NCBI RefSeq assembly: GCF_018310535.1
Contig: NZ_CP074102.1
Coordinates: forward strand, 3,782,001 to 3,846,000
Direction: 5' to 3'
DNA: 64,000 nucleotides
Source: Streptomyces mirabilis
GTDB lineage: Bacteria; Actinomycetota; Actinomycetes; Streptomycetales; Streptomycetaceae
Shown: positions 26,821-34,932 of the stretch, piece by piece
How positions within the stretch are numbered: position 1 is the stretch's first letter
Layout: every line of letters begins with the position of its first letter
The notes under the pieces: model-generated
What the model was told of the DNA's origin: nothing
Databases searched by the model: none
What the model saw: the letters and a program-made list of their open reading frames with translations, nothing else
Made by a program: the position numbers and the translations under genes

Positions 26821-27215
26821 AGAGGCCGAGCAGACCTTATTTCCTTGTCCTGCCAGTCCATTGAGGGCTGCGTTAGTGCGGGTTTAGTTTCCCCCCGAAG
26901 AACCCATCGCGGAGTAAAGATTGTGCAGCGCGGCCATTACCTTGAAGCCTTGTGGAGAGTACGGGTGGCAATAAAACCTCTCGATTTGAGCTTCACCTGA
27001 GGTCAATTGAGCTTTATCTGAGGTTGGAGGGCTTAACTCCACTTCACGGCCAATTATTTCGTTGAGTGTCGCGCCGAGTCGTGGCTAGCATGAACTCACT
27101 CCCCGGTTGCTCAAGGCCATTGCGTGCCGTGATGAGCCATGGAGAAAAGTGCGCACTTGTCTGCGAATCGATTCGCGCACCCAGCTGAAATTTCCACCAC
27201 TCGAAGGGAATCACC
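26821..27215. other. AT-rich divergent intergenic region
   Basis: This 395-bp region separates the MprF-like and SDP-precursor genes and is clearly lower in GC than its neighbours. It contains the heptamer array described separately and a leader of about 170 nt before the precursor gene. No additional ORF is supported. Confidence 0.5.
26986..27038 (+). promoter_or_regulatory. SARP-type promoter with four direct heptamers
   Basis: TTGAGCT (26986), CTGAGGT (26997), TTGAGCT (27007) and CTGAGGT (27018) lie on the same strand at 11, 10 and 11 bp steps. Exactly 8 bp after the last heptamer comes TTAACT (27033-27038), a -10-like hexamer. Known SARPs such as ActII-ORF4 and DnrI bind TCGAG-type heptamers at about 11 or 22 bp steps, with 8 bp from the last repeat to the -10. 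The layout fits a SARP-dependent promoter reading towards the precursor gene at 27216. The SARP gene lies 2 kb away. Confidence 0.65.
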
Positions 27216-27593
27216 ATGAACGGCAAGCGTGCCGTCGCCGGTGCGGTGATCGCGGCTCTCGCCGCGGTCGGCACCGCGGGTCTCACCACTTCCAGCGCGT
27301 CGGCTGCCTCCCTGCCGCAGCACAAGGCCGCCGCCCAGCACTCGGTCACCACCGCCCAGGTCCTCAGCAAGGGTGCGCAGCCGCAGTTCTGGCACGCGAT
27401 CGCCCAGAGCGTCGCCGCGGCGACGGTCGTCAAGGCGACGGAGCAGGTCGCGAAGTACACGACCAAGCTCCCGAAGTCCAGCGACTCCTCGTCGTCCAGC
27501 GAGTCCTCGTCGTCCTCCAGCGGCGGTCCCGCTCTCAGCGGCAAGTCGCTGCACGGAGTGATACCGGGCGACACCGCCTACGACGCCAACTGA
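27216..27593 (+). CDS. Small secreted protein, candidate SDP-like toxin precursor
   Basis: A 125-residue precursor with a Sec signal peptide (residues 1-30, cleavage near SASA-AS). Residues 57-84 form an amphipathic/hydrophobic segment whose AAATVVKATEQVAKYTT resembles AAAVTTAVWKYVAKYSS of Bacillus SdpC (recalled from memory). A Ser-rich stretch (88-102) and a short tail follow. SdpC is a secreted precursor cut to a membrane-collapsing peptide. Unlike SdpC, this protein has no cysteines. Downstream genes resemble SdpA and SdpB, which supports the reading. AAGGGA precedes the ATG. Confidence 0.55.
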   Translation: MNGKRAVAGAVIAALAAVGTAGLTTSSASAASLPQHKAAAQHSVTTAQVLSKGAQPQFWHAIAQSVAAATVVKATEQVAKYTTKLPKSSDSSSSSESSSSSSGGPALSGKSLHGVIPGDTAYDAN

Positions 27594-27619
27594 CCTCGTT
27601 GCGTCAGGTGTTCCACACC

Positions 27620-27887
27620 GCCGCACGAGGTGCGGCAGCGAAAGACCCACTGGCGTCGGCCAACCACCGGCGCCGCGTGACCTGTGGCGCCGACTGACCT
27701 TCGGCGCAGGGGGAAGCCACGGCACCGCCCGGCCGGCGAAGCCGCGTGGCATGCGGCATCGACCGACGATCGGTGCCGGATGACGTGAGCCACCGCATGA
27801 CCAGCGGTGCGAAGTGACATGCGGTGTCGGGTGTCCACCGACACCGCATCGCCCCCGGTGCCGGGGCGGGGCGCCCCGCCCCGGCAC
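27620..27887 (+). other. Chain of about seven hairpins between precursor and sdpA-like gene
   Basis: Consecutive inverted repeats occur at 27620-27636 (GCCGCAC/GTGCGGC), 27668-27692 (CGGCGCC/GGCGCCG), 27716-27750 (GCCACG/CGTGGC), 27754-27778 (ACCGA/TCGGT plus CGGC/GCCG), 27791-27809 (CACCGC/GCGGTG), 27819-27849 (perfect 12-bp stem, loop GTGTCCA) and 27858-27887 (perfect 30-bp palindrome). CCCTTTTTCC follows at about 27908. The last stem plus T-rich run may act as a leaky terminator giving more precursor mRNA than downstream mRNA. Confidence 0.55.
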
Positions 27888-27962
27888 ACAGTGTCGCGCG
27901 AATCCATCCCTTTTTCCGACATGACCGACCTGGACGTCGGCCCCACCTGGATGTGGACAGCG

Positions 27963-28673
27963 ATGAGAGTTCTCGCGCGCTCGCGCGCATCGGAGGGCGC
28001 ACCCCGGACGGCGGGCGGGGCGCTCCCGGCGAAGGTACGGGTCAGCGCGCTGGCCGCCCTCGTGGCCGTGGCGGTGTACTGCTTGTGCTGCCTGGTGTAC
28101 AACGCCCCCGACTCCCCGGCGAAGGACCGTGTCAAGGGCCCCGTCATGGCCTTCATGGAGCCGTACTTCTGGCAGGACTGGCAGCTCTTCGGACCCACCC
28201 CCGGCAGCAACAACGACTTCGTATACCTGCGCGCCCGGATGACGCTCCCCGGCTCGGGCAAGACCGTGGAGTCGAGCCCCGTCGAGATCGAGCAGGCCGT
28301 CGACCGATCCCCGCGCGACTTCCGGGTGAACCCGACGAAACTCCCCGGCGTGCTTCTCGCGTTCGACGCCGTGGCCAACCGGTACGCGGGTATCGCGAAC
28401 AAGATCCAGAAACTTCCGGCAGCGGAGCGGGAGGACGCCCGCAAGCGTCTCGACGACCAGTTCAAGCCGGACTTCGAGGAGATGCAGCGGTTCTTCTCCG
28501 TACAGGCGAAGGCGCTCTACCCGAACGCGGAGATCATCTCCGTACAAGCGACCTTCAAGAACCGTCCCATCGTGCCGTTCTCGGCGCGGTACGCGGAACC
28601 CAAGCCGAAGGAGCACGAGAAGGGACTGCTGGCGACGTCATGGATGGACTACGTAGCGGGGGTGGAGCAGTGA
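27963..28673 (+). CDS. DUF5819 (SdpA-like) membrane-anchored protein
   Basis: The 236-residue protein (ATG 27963; in-frame ATG 27921 is possible) has a basic N-terminus and one membrane helix (about residues 25-48, VSALAALVAVAVYCLCCLVYN). An extracellular domain follows, with FMEPYFWQDWQLFGPTPGSNNDFVYLRARM, the F-x-Q-x-W-x-x-FAP-like motif typical of DUF5819/SdpA relatives. In Bacillus, SdpA works with SdpB to process the SdpC toxin. Its stop overlaps the next start (GTGA), giving tight coupling to the HTTM gene. No clear ribosome site resolves the start. Confidence 0.75.
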   Translation: MRVLARSRASEGAPRTAGGALPAKVRVSALAALVAVAVYCLCCLVYNAPDSPAKDRVKGPVMAFMEPYFWQDWQLFGPTPGSNNDFVYLRARMTLPGSGKTVESSPVEIEQAVDRSPRDFRVNPTKLPGVLLAFDAVANRYAGIANKIQKLPAAEREDARKRLDDQFKPDFEEMQRFFSVQAKALYPNAEIISVQATFKNRPIVPFSARYAEPKPKEHEKGLLATSWMDYVAGVEQ

Positions 28674-29719
28674 CCGGCGTGTTCGCCCTGATGGGCAGGG
28701 GATGGCAGGCCGGCACGGCGCGGCTGGACGCCGCGCTGCTGCGCCTCGCGAGCAGGAAGCACCGGCTCATCGGAGTCGCGGCGCTCCGCGTCGTCATCGG
28801 CTTCGCCACCCTGCTGTACTGCCTGTCCGACTACTCACGGCGGCGCTTCCTGTGGGGGCCGGACTCCTACAACTCGATCTCCACGGCGAAGGCCGCGCTG
28901 CCGCGCTGGGGCTTCTCGATCTTCCTGTGGAGCCATTCCACGCTCTGGTTCGAGATCGCCTATCACGCGGTGATCGTGGTCGCCCTGGCGTTCATGATCT
29001 TCGGCGGCCGGGCACTCACCCTCGCGCAGGCCCTGATGATGTGGTCGCTGCACAACCGGAACCAGGATGTGCTCGAAGGCGGCGACAACCTCGCCCAGAT
29101 CGTCATCCTGTTCATGGTCTTCACCGTCTCCAACGCCTACTTCGCGCCCGGCGCCAAGCGGCGGCGCGCGCAGATGCGCGCGGACGAACGGCCGACAACG
29201 TCCACCGTGCTGCACAACCTCGCCGCCTTTCTCATCGTCTTCCAGACCGCGGTGCTCTACTTCACCGCCGGCTACTGGAAGATCACCGGGAAGGTGTGGC
29301 AGGACGGCGTGGCGATGTACTACATCAGCCGGATCACCGGCTTCGAGATGTCGGCCACGTACGCGCACCTGATGAACAACGCCTTCGTGGGCACCGCCCT
29401 CTGCTACTTCACGATCTTCATCGAGCTGGCGCTGCCCTTCGCGATCCTGTCCGCTCGCCCGTGGATCCGGAAGGCCAACACGGTGGCCCTGGAGGGCATG
29501 CACCTGGGCATCATCGCCTGCATGGGCCTGGTGTGCTTCGGGCTACTGATGATCGGCGCGGACTGCACCTGCCTGCGCGACGAGGACTACCGGTCGCTCG
29601 CGCGGCGCTTCCGGTCCGTCAAGGAACGTGTACTGAGCCGGAGTTGGTCACCGTTGTCCGCGCGCGGCATGACCCCGGTGGCGATGACGGCGGGACAGGA
29701 AGGTGCGGCCGATGCGTGA
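28670..29719 (+). CDS. HTTM-domain (SdpB-like) integral membrane protein
   Basis: A 349-residue protein with about 7 membrane helices and the HTTM domain (horizontally transferred transmembrane, related to vitamin K-dependent gamma-carboxylase). Diagnostic segments include ALRVVIGFATLLYCLSDYSRRR, NRNQDVLEGGDNLAQIVILF and YFTAGYWKITGKVWQDGVAMYY. SdpB of Bacillus belongs to the same family and is required to mature the SDP peptide. It overlaps the DUF5819 gene by 4 bp and the M23 gene by 8 bp, so the three are one translational unit. Confidence 0.85.
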   Translation: MTGVFALMGRGWQAGTARLDAALLRLASRKHRLIGVAALRVVIGFATLLYCLSDYSRRRFLWGPDSYNSISTAKAALPRWGFSIFLWSHSTLWFEIAYHAVIVVALAFMIFGGRALTLAQALMMWSLHNRNQDVLEGGDNLAQIVILFMVFTVSNAYFAPGAKRRRAQMRADERPTTSTVLHNLAAFLIVFQTAVLYFTAGYWKITGKVWQDGVAMYYISRITGFEMSATYAHLMNNAFVGTALCYFTIFIELALPFAILSARPWIRKANTVALEGMHLGIIACMGLVCFGLLMIGADCTCLRDEDYRSLARRFRSVKERVLSRSWSPLSARGMTPVAMTAGQEGAADA

Positions 29720-30917
29720 CGCGACCGAGGAAGCGGCGAACGCCGCGCCGGACGCCCTGTACCGGTTCCTCACCGCCGAGCCCGCCGACCGGGAACGCCT
29801 GGCGCCGCGCGTGGTCGCCGCCGTGGGCCGGAAGCGGCTCGACGAGATCGTGGACTCCACGCTCGGACGGGTCGGCGAGGTCACCGGCGTGCGCGACAGC
29901 CGCGACGGACTGGTGATCGAAGGCACCCGGGGGCGGGCCCTCGCCTTCGCCGCCACCAGGGACGGCCATGAGCTGGACGGGCTCCTGATCGCCCCTGGCG
30001 CACACCGCCCGGCACGCCTGCGCACCGACTGGGTGCGCCCGGCTCTGGCCTGGACCGTGCTGGTGCTGCTGTTCGTCGTGCGCATCGACGCCTGCTGGGA
30101 GGCCCCCTCCCGGATCGCCTGGTGCGGCCGCCTGCTGATCGTCGCGGCCGGATACCTGGTCGTGGAGGGCTGGCGTGCCCCCGCCCTGTTTCCGTGGTGG
30201 ATACGCCGGCCGCTGGAGGCCGGGGCGCTCGTCGCCCTCGCCTCCGCCTGGCGGCTGCCGGGGCTGCCCACGTCGGGCGGTGCCCCCGAACTGGTCGTGG
30301 GGGCCGCACTGGTCGCCGTCCTCGGCGTACTCCTGATGCGGGCACGGCGTCACCGCTGGGGGACGGCCGTCTCCCGGCCCCTCGTCTTCCCCTTGCAGGG
30401 CGGCAGTTGGTACGTGGCGCAGGGAGGCGGACGCAGCCTCAACCATCACGTCTCCGTCCCCGAGCAACGCGGCGCCCTGGACGTGGTCCAGGCCGGCCCG
30501 GGCGGGACGCGCGGGCGTCACCGCGCCCGCACCCAGGGCATGCACGGCAAGAACGAGCGCTACCTCGTCTACGGGCAGCCCGTGCACGCACCCTGCGACG
30601 GCACGGTCGTCTCCGCCGCCGATCACATCGACGACCAGGAACCCGGCGCCCTCCGCTACCAACCCCTGTACGGCAACCACGTGTGGATCGACACGGGCGC
30701 CGAGATCGTCAAGCTCGCCCATCTGCGCCCCGGCACCGTGACCGTGAGCACCGGCGACCCCGTGCGCGTCGGGCAGGTGCTCGGCGAGGTCGGGAACTCC
30801 GGCAACAGCAGCGAGCCGCACCTGCACCTCCACGCCGAGCGCGACGGCCTCGGCCTCGACCTGGAGTTCCAGGGAATCTCGGGCCCGCTGTGCCGGGGCC
30901 GGACCGTCCGCACCTAG
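29712..30917 (+). CDS. Membrane-anchored M23 metallopeptidase
   Basis: The 401-residue protein has a soluble N-terminal region (1-100), about four membrane helices (about 115-215) and a C-terminal M23/LytM domain. The zinc region appears as NHHVSVPEQRGALDVV and HLHLHAE, with PVHAPCDGTVV and GNHVWI between them. M23 enzymes usually cut Gly-rich peptide crosslinks in peptidoglycan. AAGG precedes the ATG inside the HTTM gene. In this operon it could mature the peptide, open the wall for export, or give immunity; none is shown. Confidence 0.83.
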   Translation: MRDATEEAANAAPDALYRFLTAEPADRERLAPRVVAAVGRKRLDEIVDSTLGRVGEVTGVRDSRDGLVIEGTRGRALAFAATRDGHELDGLLIAPGAHRPARLRTDWVRPALAWTVLVLLFVVRIDACWEAPSRIAWCGRLLIVAAGYLVVEGWRAPALFPWWIRRPLEAGALVALASAWRLPGLPTSGGAPELVVGAALVAVLGVLLMRARRHRWGTAVSRPLVFPLQGGSWYVAQGGGRSLNHHVSVPEQRGALDVVQAGPGGTRGRHRARTQGMHGKNERYLVYGQPVHAPCDGTVVSAADHIDDQEPGALRYQPLYGNHVWIDTGAEIVKLAHLRPGTVTVSTGDPVRVGQVLGEVGNSGNSSEPHLHLHAERDGLGLDLEFQGISGPLCRGRTVRT

Positions 30918-31031
30918 GCATCCCGTTCAGTTCAGCAGCCACCGGGCCGGTACGGCGAGACGTCCGTGCCGCGCCCCCTCGTTCTGCTCTGCGCGCCGTC
31001 CGGCGCCCCCACACCAAAAGGTCTGCATCCC

Positions 31032-33014
31032 GTGCCTCTCCATGCCCCCATACGCCCGCTGCGTCGCCTGCGCGGCTCCGTCGTCGCGGCTGCCTGCGCC
31101 GCACTGCTCGCCACCACCGGCTCCCTTCCCGCCGCCCACGCGGCCGACCGGCACCCTCTCGTGGGATCCCGGCCCACATATGCGACGCGAACCGCCGACA
31201 CGGGCCCCGTCCCCGGCGGTAGTCACGTCAGCGCGCGTCTCTACCTCAACTCCCGTGACCCGCAAGGGCTCGCGGCGTTCCTGCGCGACATCAGCGACCC
31301 CCGCAGCCCGCGCTACCGGCACTACCTCACCCCGGCGGAATACCAACGGCACTTCGGCCCGACGGACCGTCAGGTCCGGACCCTCACGGCATGGCTGGGC
31401 GGGTCCGGATTCACCGTCACCGGCCGAACCTCCCACTACCTGACGTTCGAAGGGCCCGCCCGCGCCGTCCGGCAGGCCTTCGGCACGAGCCTGCACGGCT
31501 ATCGCACCGGCCGCGGCACGAGCGACGCCCCCGCCGGTGACCTGAGTGTGCCCGCCTCCCTCGGCGCCACCGTGCTCGGCGTGTCCGGCCTGTCCACCCC
31601 CGGAGCGGCCCGCCCCCTGTCGACCCCCGCGCCGGCTCTCGACGTACCCGCCGACGACGCCGTCTGCTCCGGTCACTTCGGGGAGAAGCCCGCCACGGGT
31701 CTGCCCAAGGCGTACGGCAGGACCGCCACGTACGCTCCGTGCCCCTACACCCCCGCCCAGCTCCGCCACGCCTACGGCGCGGGCGCCAAGGGTGCCACCG
31801 GGCGCGGCTCCACCATCGCCGTCGTGGACGCCTACGGATCACCCGACATGCTCACCGACGCCGACCGCTACGCCCGGGCCACCGGCGATCACGCCTTCCG
31901 GCCGGGCCAGTACCGCCGGCACGTCACTCCCGGCGACTGGCACATCGACGACGCGTGCGCGTCCCCGCGCACCTGGGCCGGCGAACAGGCCCTCGACATC
32001 GACCTCGCCCACGGCCTCGCCCCGGACGCGAACGTCCTCTACGTCGGTGCGAACTCCTGCCTCGACAACGACCTGATGGACGCCGAGTCGTACATCATCG
32101 ACGGCCGCCGGGCGGACGTCATCTCCAACTCCTGGGCCGAGATCATCCACTCCAGTCCCGGGCACCTCACCCCCACCCTCGTAGCCGCCTGGAACCTGCT
32201 GTTCGAGCAGTCCGCCGCCGAGGGCATCGGCGTCTACTTCGCCGCGGGGGACTGCGGCGACTCCTCGCCCGAGGCCGCCCAGACCGGCGTCAACTGCGAT
32301 CCGAAGACCATCCGGGCCCAGGCCGACTTCCCCAGCGGCTCCCCGTGGGTCACCTCGGTCGGCGGCACCACCCTCGCTCTCGACCGGCACGGCGACTACG
32401 CCTGGGAGACCAGCATGGGTGATGGGCTGTCCGTCCTCACCGACAAGGGCAGGGCATGGGGGCCCGTCCCCGGCGTCTTCGCCTTCGGCGGCGGAGGGGG
32501 TGCGAGCGACTTCCCGCAGCCCTGGTACCAGCGCGGCCGCGTCCCCGGCGGCACCGCACACCGCACGACGCCCGACGTGGCGCTCGAGGGCGACGGGGCA
32601 CTGCCCGTCCTCGTCGGGCTCACGGACGCCGGGGCCTACCACCTCGTCGGATTCGGCGGCACGTCGGCGGCCGCGCCCGCCTTCGCCGCCGTGCAGGCCG
32701 ACGCGCAACAAGCCTCCGGACACCGGCTCGGCTTCGCCAACCCGCTGCTGTACGCCCTTGCCCGGTCCCGCGCCCACGTCTTCCACGACGTCACCGACCG
32801 GCCCGCGAACGCCGGCGCACAACCTCTCACCGTGGTACGCGACGAGGGCCCCGCCGTCGACACCTCCACGGGCGCACAGCGCTATCTCCTCTACACCCTC
32901 GGCCACGACTTCGGACTCCACGCCCGCCGCGGCTACGACGACGCCACCGGTCTCGGCTCCCCCGACACCGGCTACCTGCGCTGGTTCCAGCACACCAAGG
33001 GCACCCTGAAGTGA
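31032..33014 (+). CDS. Secreted S53 family peptidase (sedolisin/pro-kumamolisin)
   Basis: A 660-residue protein with a signal peptide (LRRLRGSVVAAACAALLATT, cleavage near AHAAD) and an activation propeptide at about residues 60-190 (SARLYLNSRDPQGLAAFLRD, YRHYLTPAEYQRHFGP). The catalytic domain carries GEQALDIDLAH (Glu and Asp), AAGDCGD (oxyanion Asp) and FGGTSAAAP (Ser), with a C-terminal Ca2+-binding region (FHDVTD, DDATGLGSP). Sedolisins are acid-active serine-carboxyl endopeptidases. GTG 31032 follows AAAAGG; an in-frame start at 30966 is weaker. It lies 114 bp after the M23 gene and may share the transcript. Confidence 0.88.
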   Translation: MPLHAPIRPLRRLRGSVVAAACAALLATTGSLPAAHAADRHPLVGSRPTYATRTADTGPVPGGSHVSARLYLNSRDPQGLAAFLRDISDPRSPRYRHYLTPAEYQRHFGPTDRQVRTLTAWLGGSGFTVTGRTSHYLTFEGPARAVRQAFGTSLHGYRTGRGTSDAPAGDLSVPASLGATVLGVSGLSTPGAARPLSTPAPALDVPADDAVCSGHFGEKPATGLPKAYGRTATYAPCPYTPAQLRHAYGAGAKGATGRGSTIAVVDAYGSPDMLTDADRYARATGDHAFRPGQYRRHVTPGDWHIDDACASPRTWAGEQALDIDLAHGLAPDANVLYVGANSCLDNDLMDAESYIIDGRRADVISNSWAEIIHSSPGHLTPTLVAAWNLLFEQSAAEGIGVYFAAGDCGDSSPEAAQTGVNCDPKTIRAQADFPSGSPWVTSVGGTTLALDRHGDYAWETSMGDGLSVLTDKGRAWGPVPGVFAFGGGGGASDFPQPWYQRGRVPGGTAHRTTPDVALEGDGALPVLVGLTDAGAYHLVGFGGTSAAAPAFAAVQADAQQASGHRLGFANPLLYALARSRAHVFHDVTDRPANAGAQPLTVVRDEGPAVDTSTGAQRYLLYTLGHDFGLHARRGYDDATGLGSPDTGYLRWFQHTKGTLK

Positions 33015-34441
33015 CCGTCGACGCCTTCGTCGTGGGAGCGGGGCCCAACGGCCTCGCCGGCGCCGTCACGCTCGCCCAGGCGGGCCTTTCCGTGACCGTC
33101 CTGGAGGCCGCGGCCACCATCGGCGGCGGCACCCGCAGCGGCGAGGTCACGGTGCCCGGCCTGCTCCACGACCACTGCGCCGCGGTGCATCCCATGGCCG
33201 TCGCGTCGCCCTACCTGCGCACCCTCGGCCTGGACCGCCACGGACTGCGCTGGGAGTACGCCGAGACCGACCTCGCCCACCCCCTCGACGGCGGTCGGGC
33301 GGCCGTACTCCGGCGCGACCTGGACGCGACCGTACGCGGCCTCGGCGCCGACGGCCCGGCTTGGCGTCGGCTGTTCGCGCCCCTGGCCGCGCGCTACGAC
33401 GCCCTGAGCGAAGACCTCATGCGCCCCTTGGCAGCCCTGCCCCGCCACCCCGTCCTCACGGGCGGGTTCGGGCTGCTGGCGGCCCACCCGGCGCAGTGGA
33501 CCCTGCGCCGATGGCGCGGGCAAGAGGCCCGGGCCCTGTTCGCGGGGGTCGCCGCCCATGCGCTGAGCCCGCTCACCGGCCCGGGCAGCTCCGCCATCGG
33601 ACTCATGCTCACCGCCGCCGCGCACCGTCATGGCTGGCCCGTCGCCCGCGGGGGTTCGGGGACCATCGCCCATGCGCTCGCCGCCCGTCTCGTCGAACTC
33701 GGCGGCACCATCGAAACGGGCACCCCCGTGCGTTCCCTGCGGGACCTTCCCCCCGCCCGCACGGTCCTGCTCGACCTGGCTCCCCGCGAGGCGGCGAAGG
33801 TGTGCGGTCCGCGTCTTCCGGCCCACGTCCGACGCGCCTACACCCGCTACCGGCACGGGCCCGCCGCGTACAAGGTCGACCTGGCGGTGGAGGGAGGCGT
33901 TCCCTGGCGTGCCGAGGTGTGCCGCACGGCGGGCACCGTTCACCTCGGCGGAACCGCGGAGGAGATCGCGGAGGCCGAACAGGCGGTCTCCCGCGGGCGG
34001 ATGCCCCGGCATCCCTTCGTACTGGTCGCCCAGCAGTACCTCGCCGACCCCGGGCGCTCGGCCGGCGACGTCCACCCCGTCTGGGCGTACGCACACGTCC
34101 CGCACGGCTACGACGGGGACGCGACGACCACCGTCCTGGAGCGCATCGAGCAGTACGCCCCCGGACTGCGCGACCGCGTCATCGGCCTGACCGCCCGCTC
34201 CCCGGCCGCGCTCGAGGCGTACAACCCCAATTACGTCGGCGGGGACATCCTCAACGGCGCCAACTCCCTCGCCTCTCTCGCGTTTCGCCCACGCCTGGCC
34301 CCTGATCCGTACGCCACGGGAATCCCCGGCGTCTATCTCTGCTCTGCGGCAACGCCGCCGGGGGCGGGCGTGCACGGCATGTGCGGGCACAACGCCGCGA
34401 GATCGGCGCTACGGAAACTCGGACTGCCCGTGGCCGTCTGA
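33011..34441 (+). CDS. FAD-dependent oxidoreductase, phytoene desaturase-like
   Basis: A 476-residue protein with the dinucleotide loop VVGAGPNGLAGAVTLAQAGL and the following VLEAAATIGGGTRSGE that define phytoene-desaturase/amine-oxidase-type flavoproteins. The C-terminal GVYLCSAATPPGAGVHGMCGHNAA closes the FAD fold. The GTG start overlaps the S53 stop (GTGA). Relatives without carotenoid partners are common in Actinobacteria and their substrates are unknown. No carotenoid genes are nearby. A link to the SDP-like system is only positional. Confidence 0.82.
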   Translation: MTVDAFVVGAGPNGLAGAVTLAQAGLSVTVLEAAATIGGGTRSGEVTVPGLLHDHCAAVHPMAVASPYLRTLGLDRHGLRWEYAETDLAHPLDGGRAAVLRRDLDATVRGLGADGPAWRRLFAPLAARYDALSEDLMRPLAALPRHPVLTGGFGLLAAHPAQWTLRRWRGQEARALFAGVAAHALSPLTGPGSSAIGLMLTAAAHRHGWPVARGGSGTIAHALAARLVELGGTIETGTPVRSLRDLPPARTVLLDLAPREAAKVCGPRLPAHVRRAYTRYRHGPAAYKVDLAVEGGVPWRAEVCRTAGTVHLGGTAEEIAEAEQAVSRGRMPRHPFVLVAQQYLADPGRSAGDVHPVWAYAHVPHGYDGDATTTVLERIEQYAPGLRDRVIGLTARSPAALEAYNPNYVGGDILNGANSLASLAFRPRLAPDPYATGIPGVYLCSAATPPGAGVHGMCGHNAARSALRKLGLPVAV

Positions 34442-34496
34442 GCGTCAACTATCGTCTGCGGCTGTAGACGTACGTTCGACAAGGAGAGCCGATCCG

Positions 34497-34928
34497 TTGA
34501 ACCGAGCCTCGGCCGACAGGTCTCGTACGGTGGCGATCGGTGCCGCCGGGTCGCGGCCCTGCACGCTGGTCGTCTGCCGTGGGTGTTGTTGTGGCGATCC
34601 GCGGAAGTATCCCGACGCCGATCACGCCTGGCAGCTGGAGCGGTTGCGGGCCGGGGCCGAGGCGTCCGGGGGGCGGTTCGTGGTGCGGACCGTGGACTGT
34701 CTCGGGCCCTGCGACCAGGCCAATGTCGTGGTCGTACAGCCTTCGGGGGACGCGCGGCGCCGGGGTGCGCGGGCGACCTGGATCGGGTTCGCTATGGGGG
34801 ACGACTGCACCGAGGAGCTGGTGAGTTGGGCGTCCGCCGGAGGGCCGGGGGTCGCCGAACCTCCGGTCGCGCTGGAGTTGCAGTTCGTCCGGCCGCCACG
34901 CGAGGCACGGGCCCGTACGCGCCGCTGA
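34497..34928 (+). CDS. Thioredoxin-like [2Fe-2S] ferredoxin
   Basis: The 143-residue product has the cysteine pattern of thioredoxin-fold ferredoxins: VVCRGCCCGDPRKYP at about residues 25-40 and VDCLGPCDQANVVVV at about 66-80, followed by WIGFAMGDDCTEELVSW. Such small proteins carry electrons for redox enzymes. The start is TTG, set by AAGGAG 10 bp upstream. It follows the FAD oxidoreductase gene by 55 bp, so it may serve as its electron partner. Confidence 0.8.
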   Translation: MNRASADRSRTVAIGAAGSRPCTLVVCRGCCCGDPRKYPDADHAWQLERLRAGAEASGGRFVVRTVDCLGPCDQANVVVVQPSGDARRRGARATWIGFAMGDDCTEELVSWASAGGPGVAEPPVALELQFVRPPREARARTRR

Positions 34929-34932
34929 GGCG

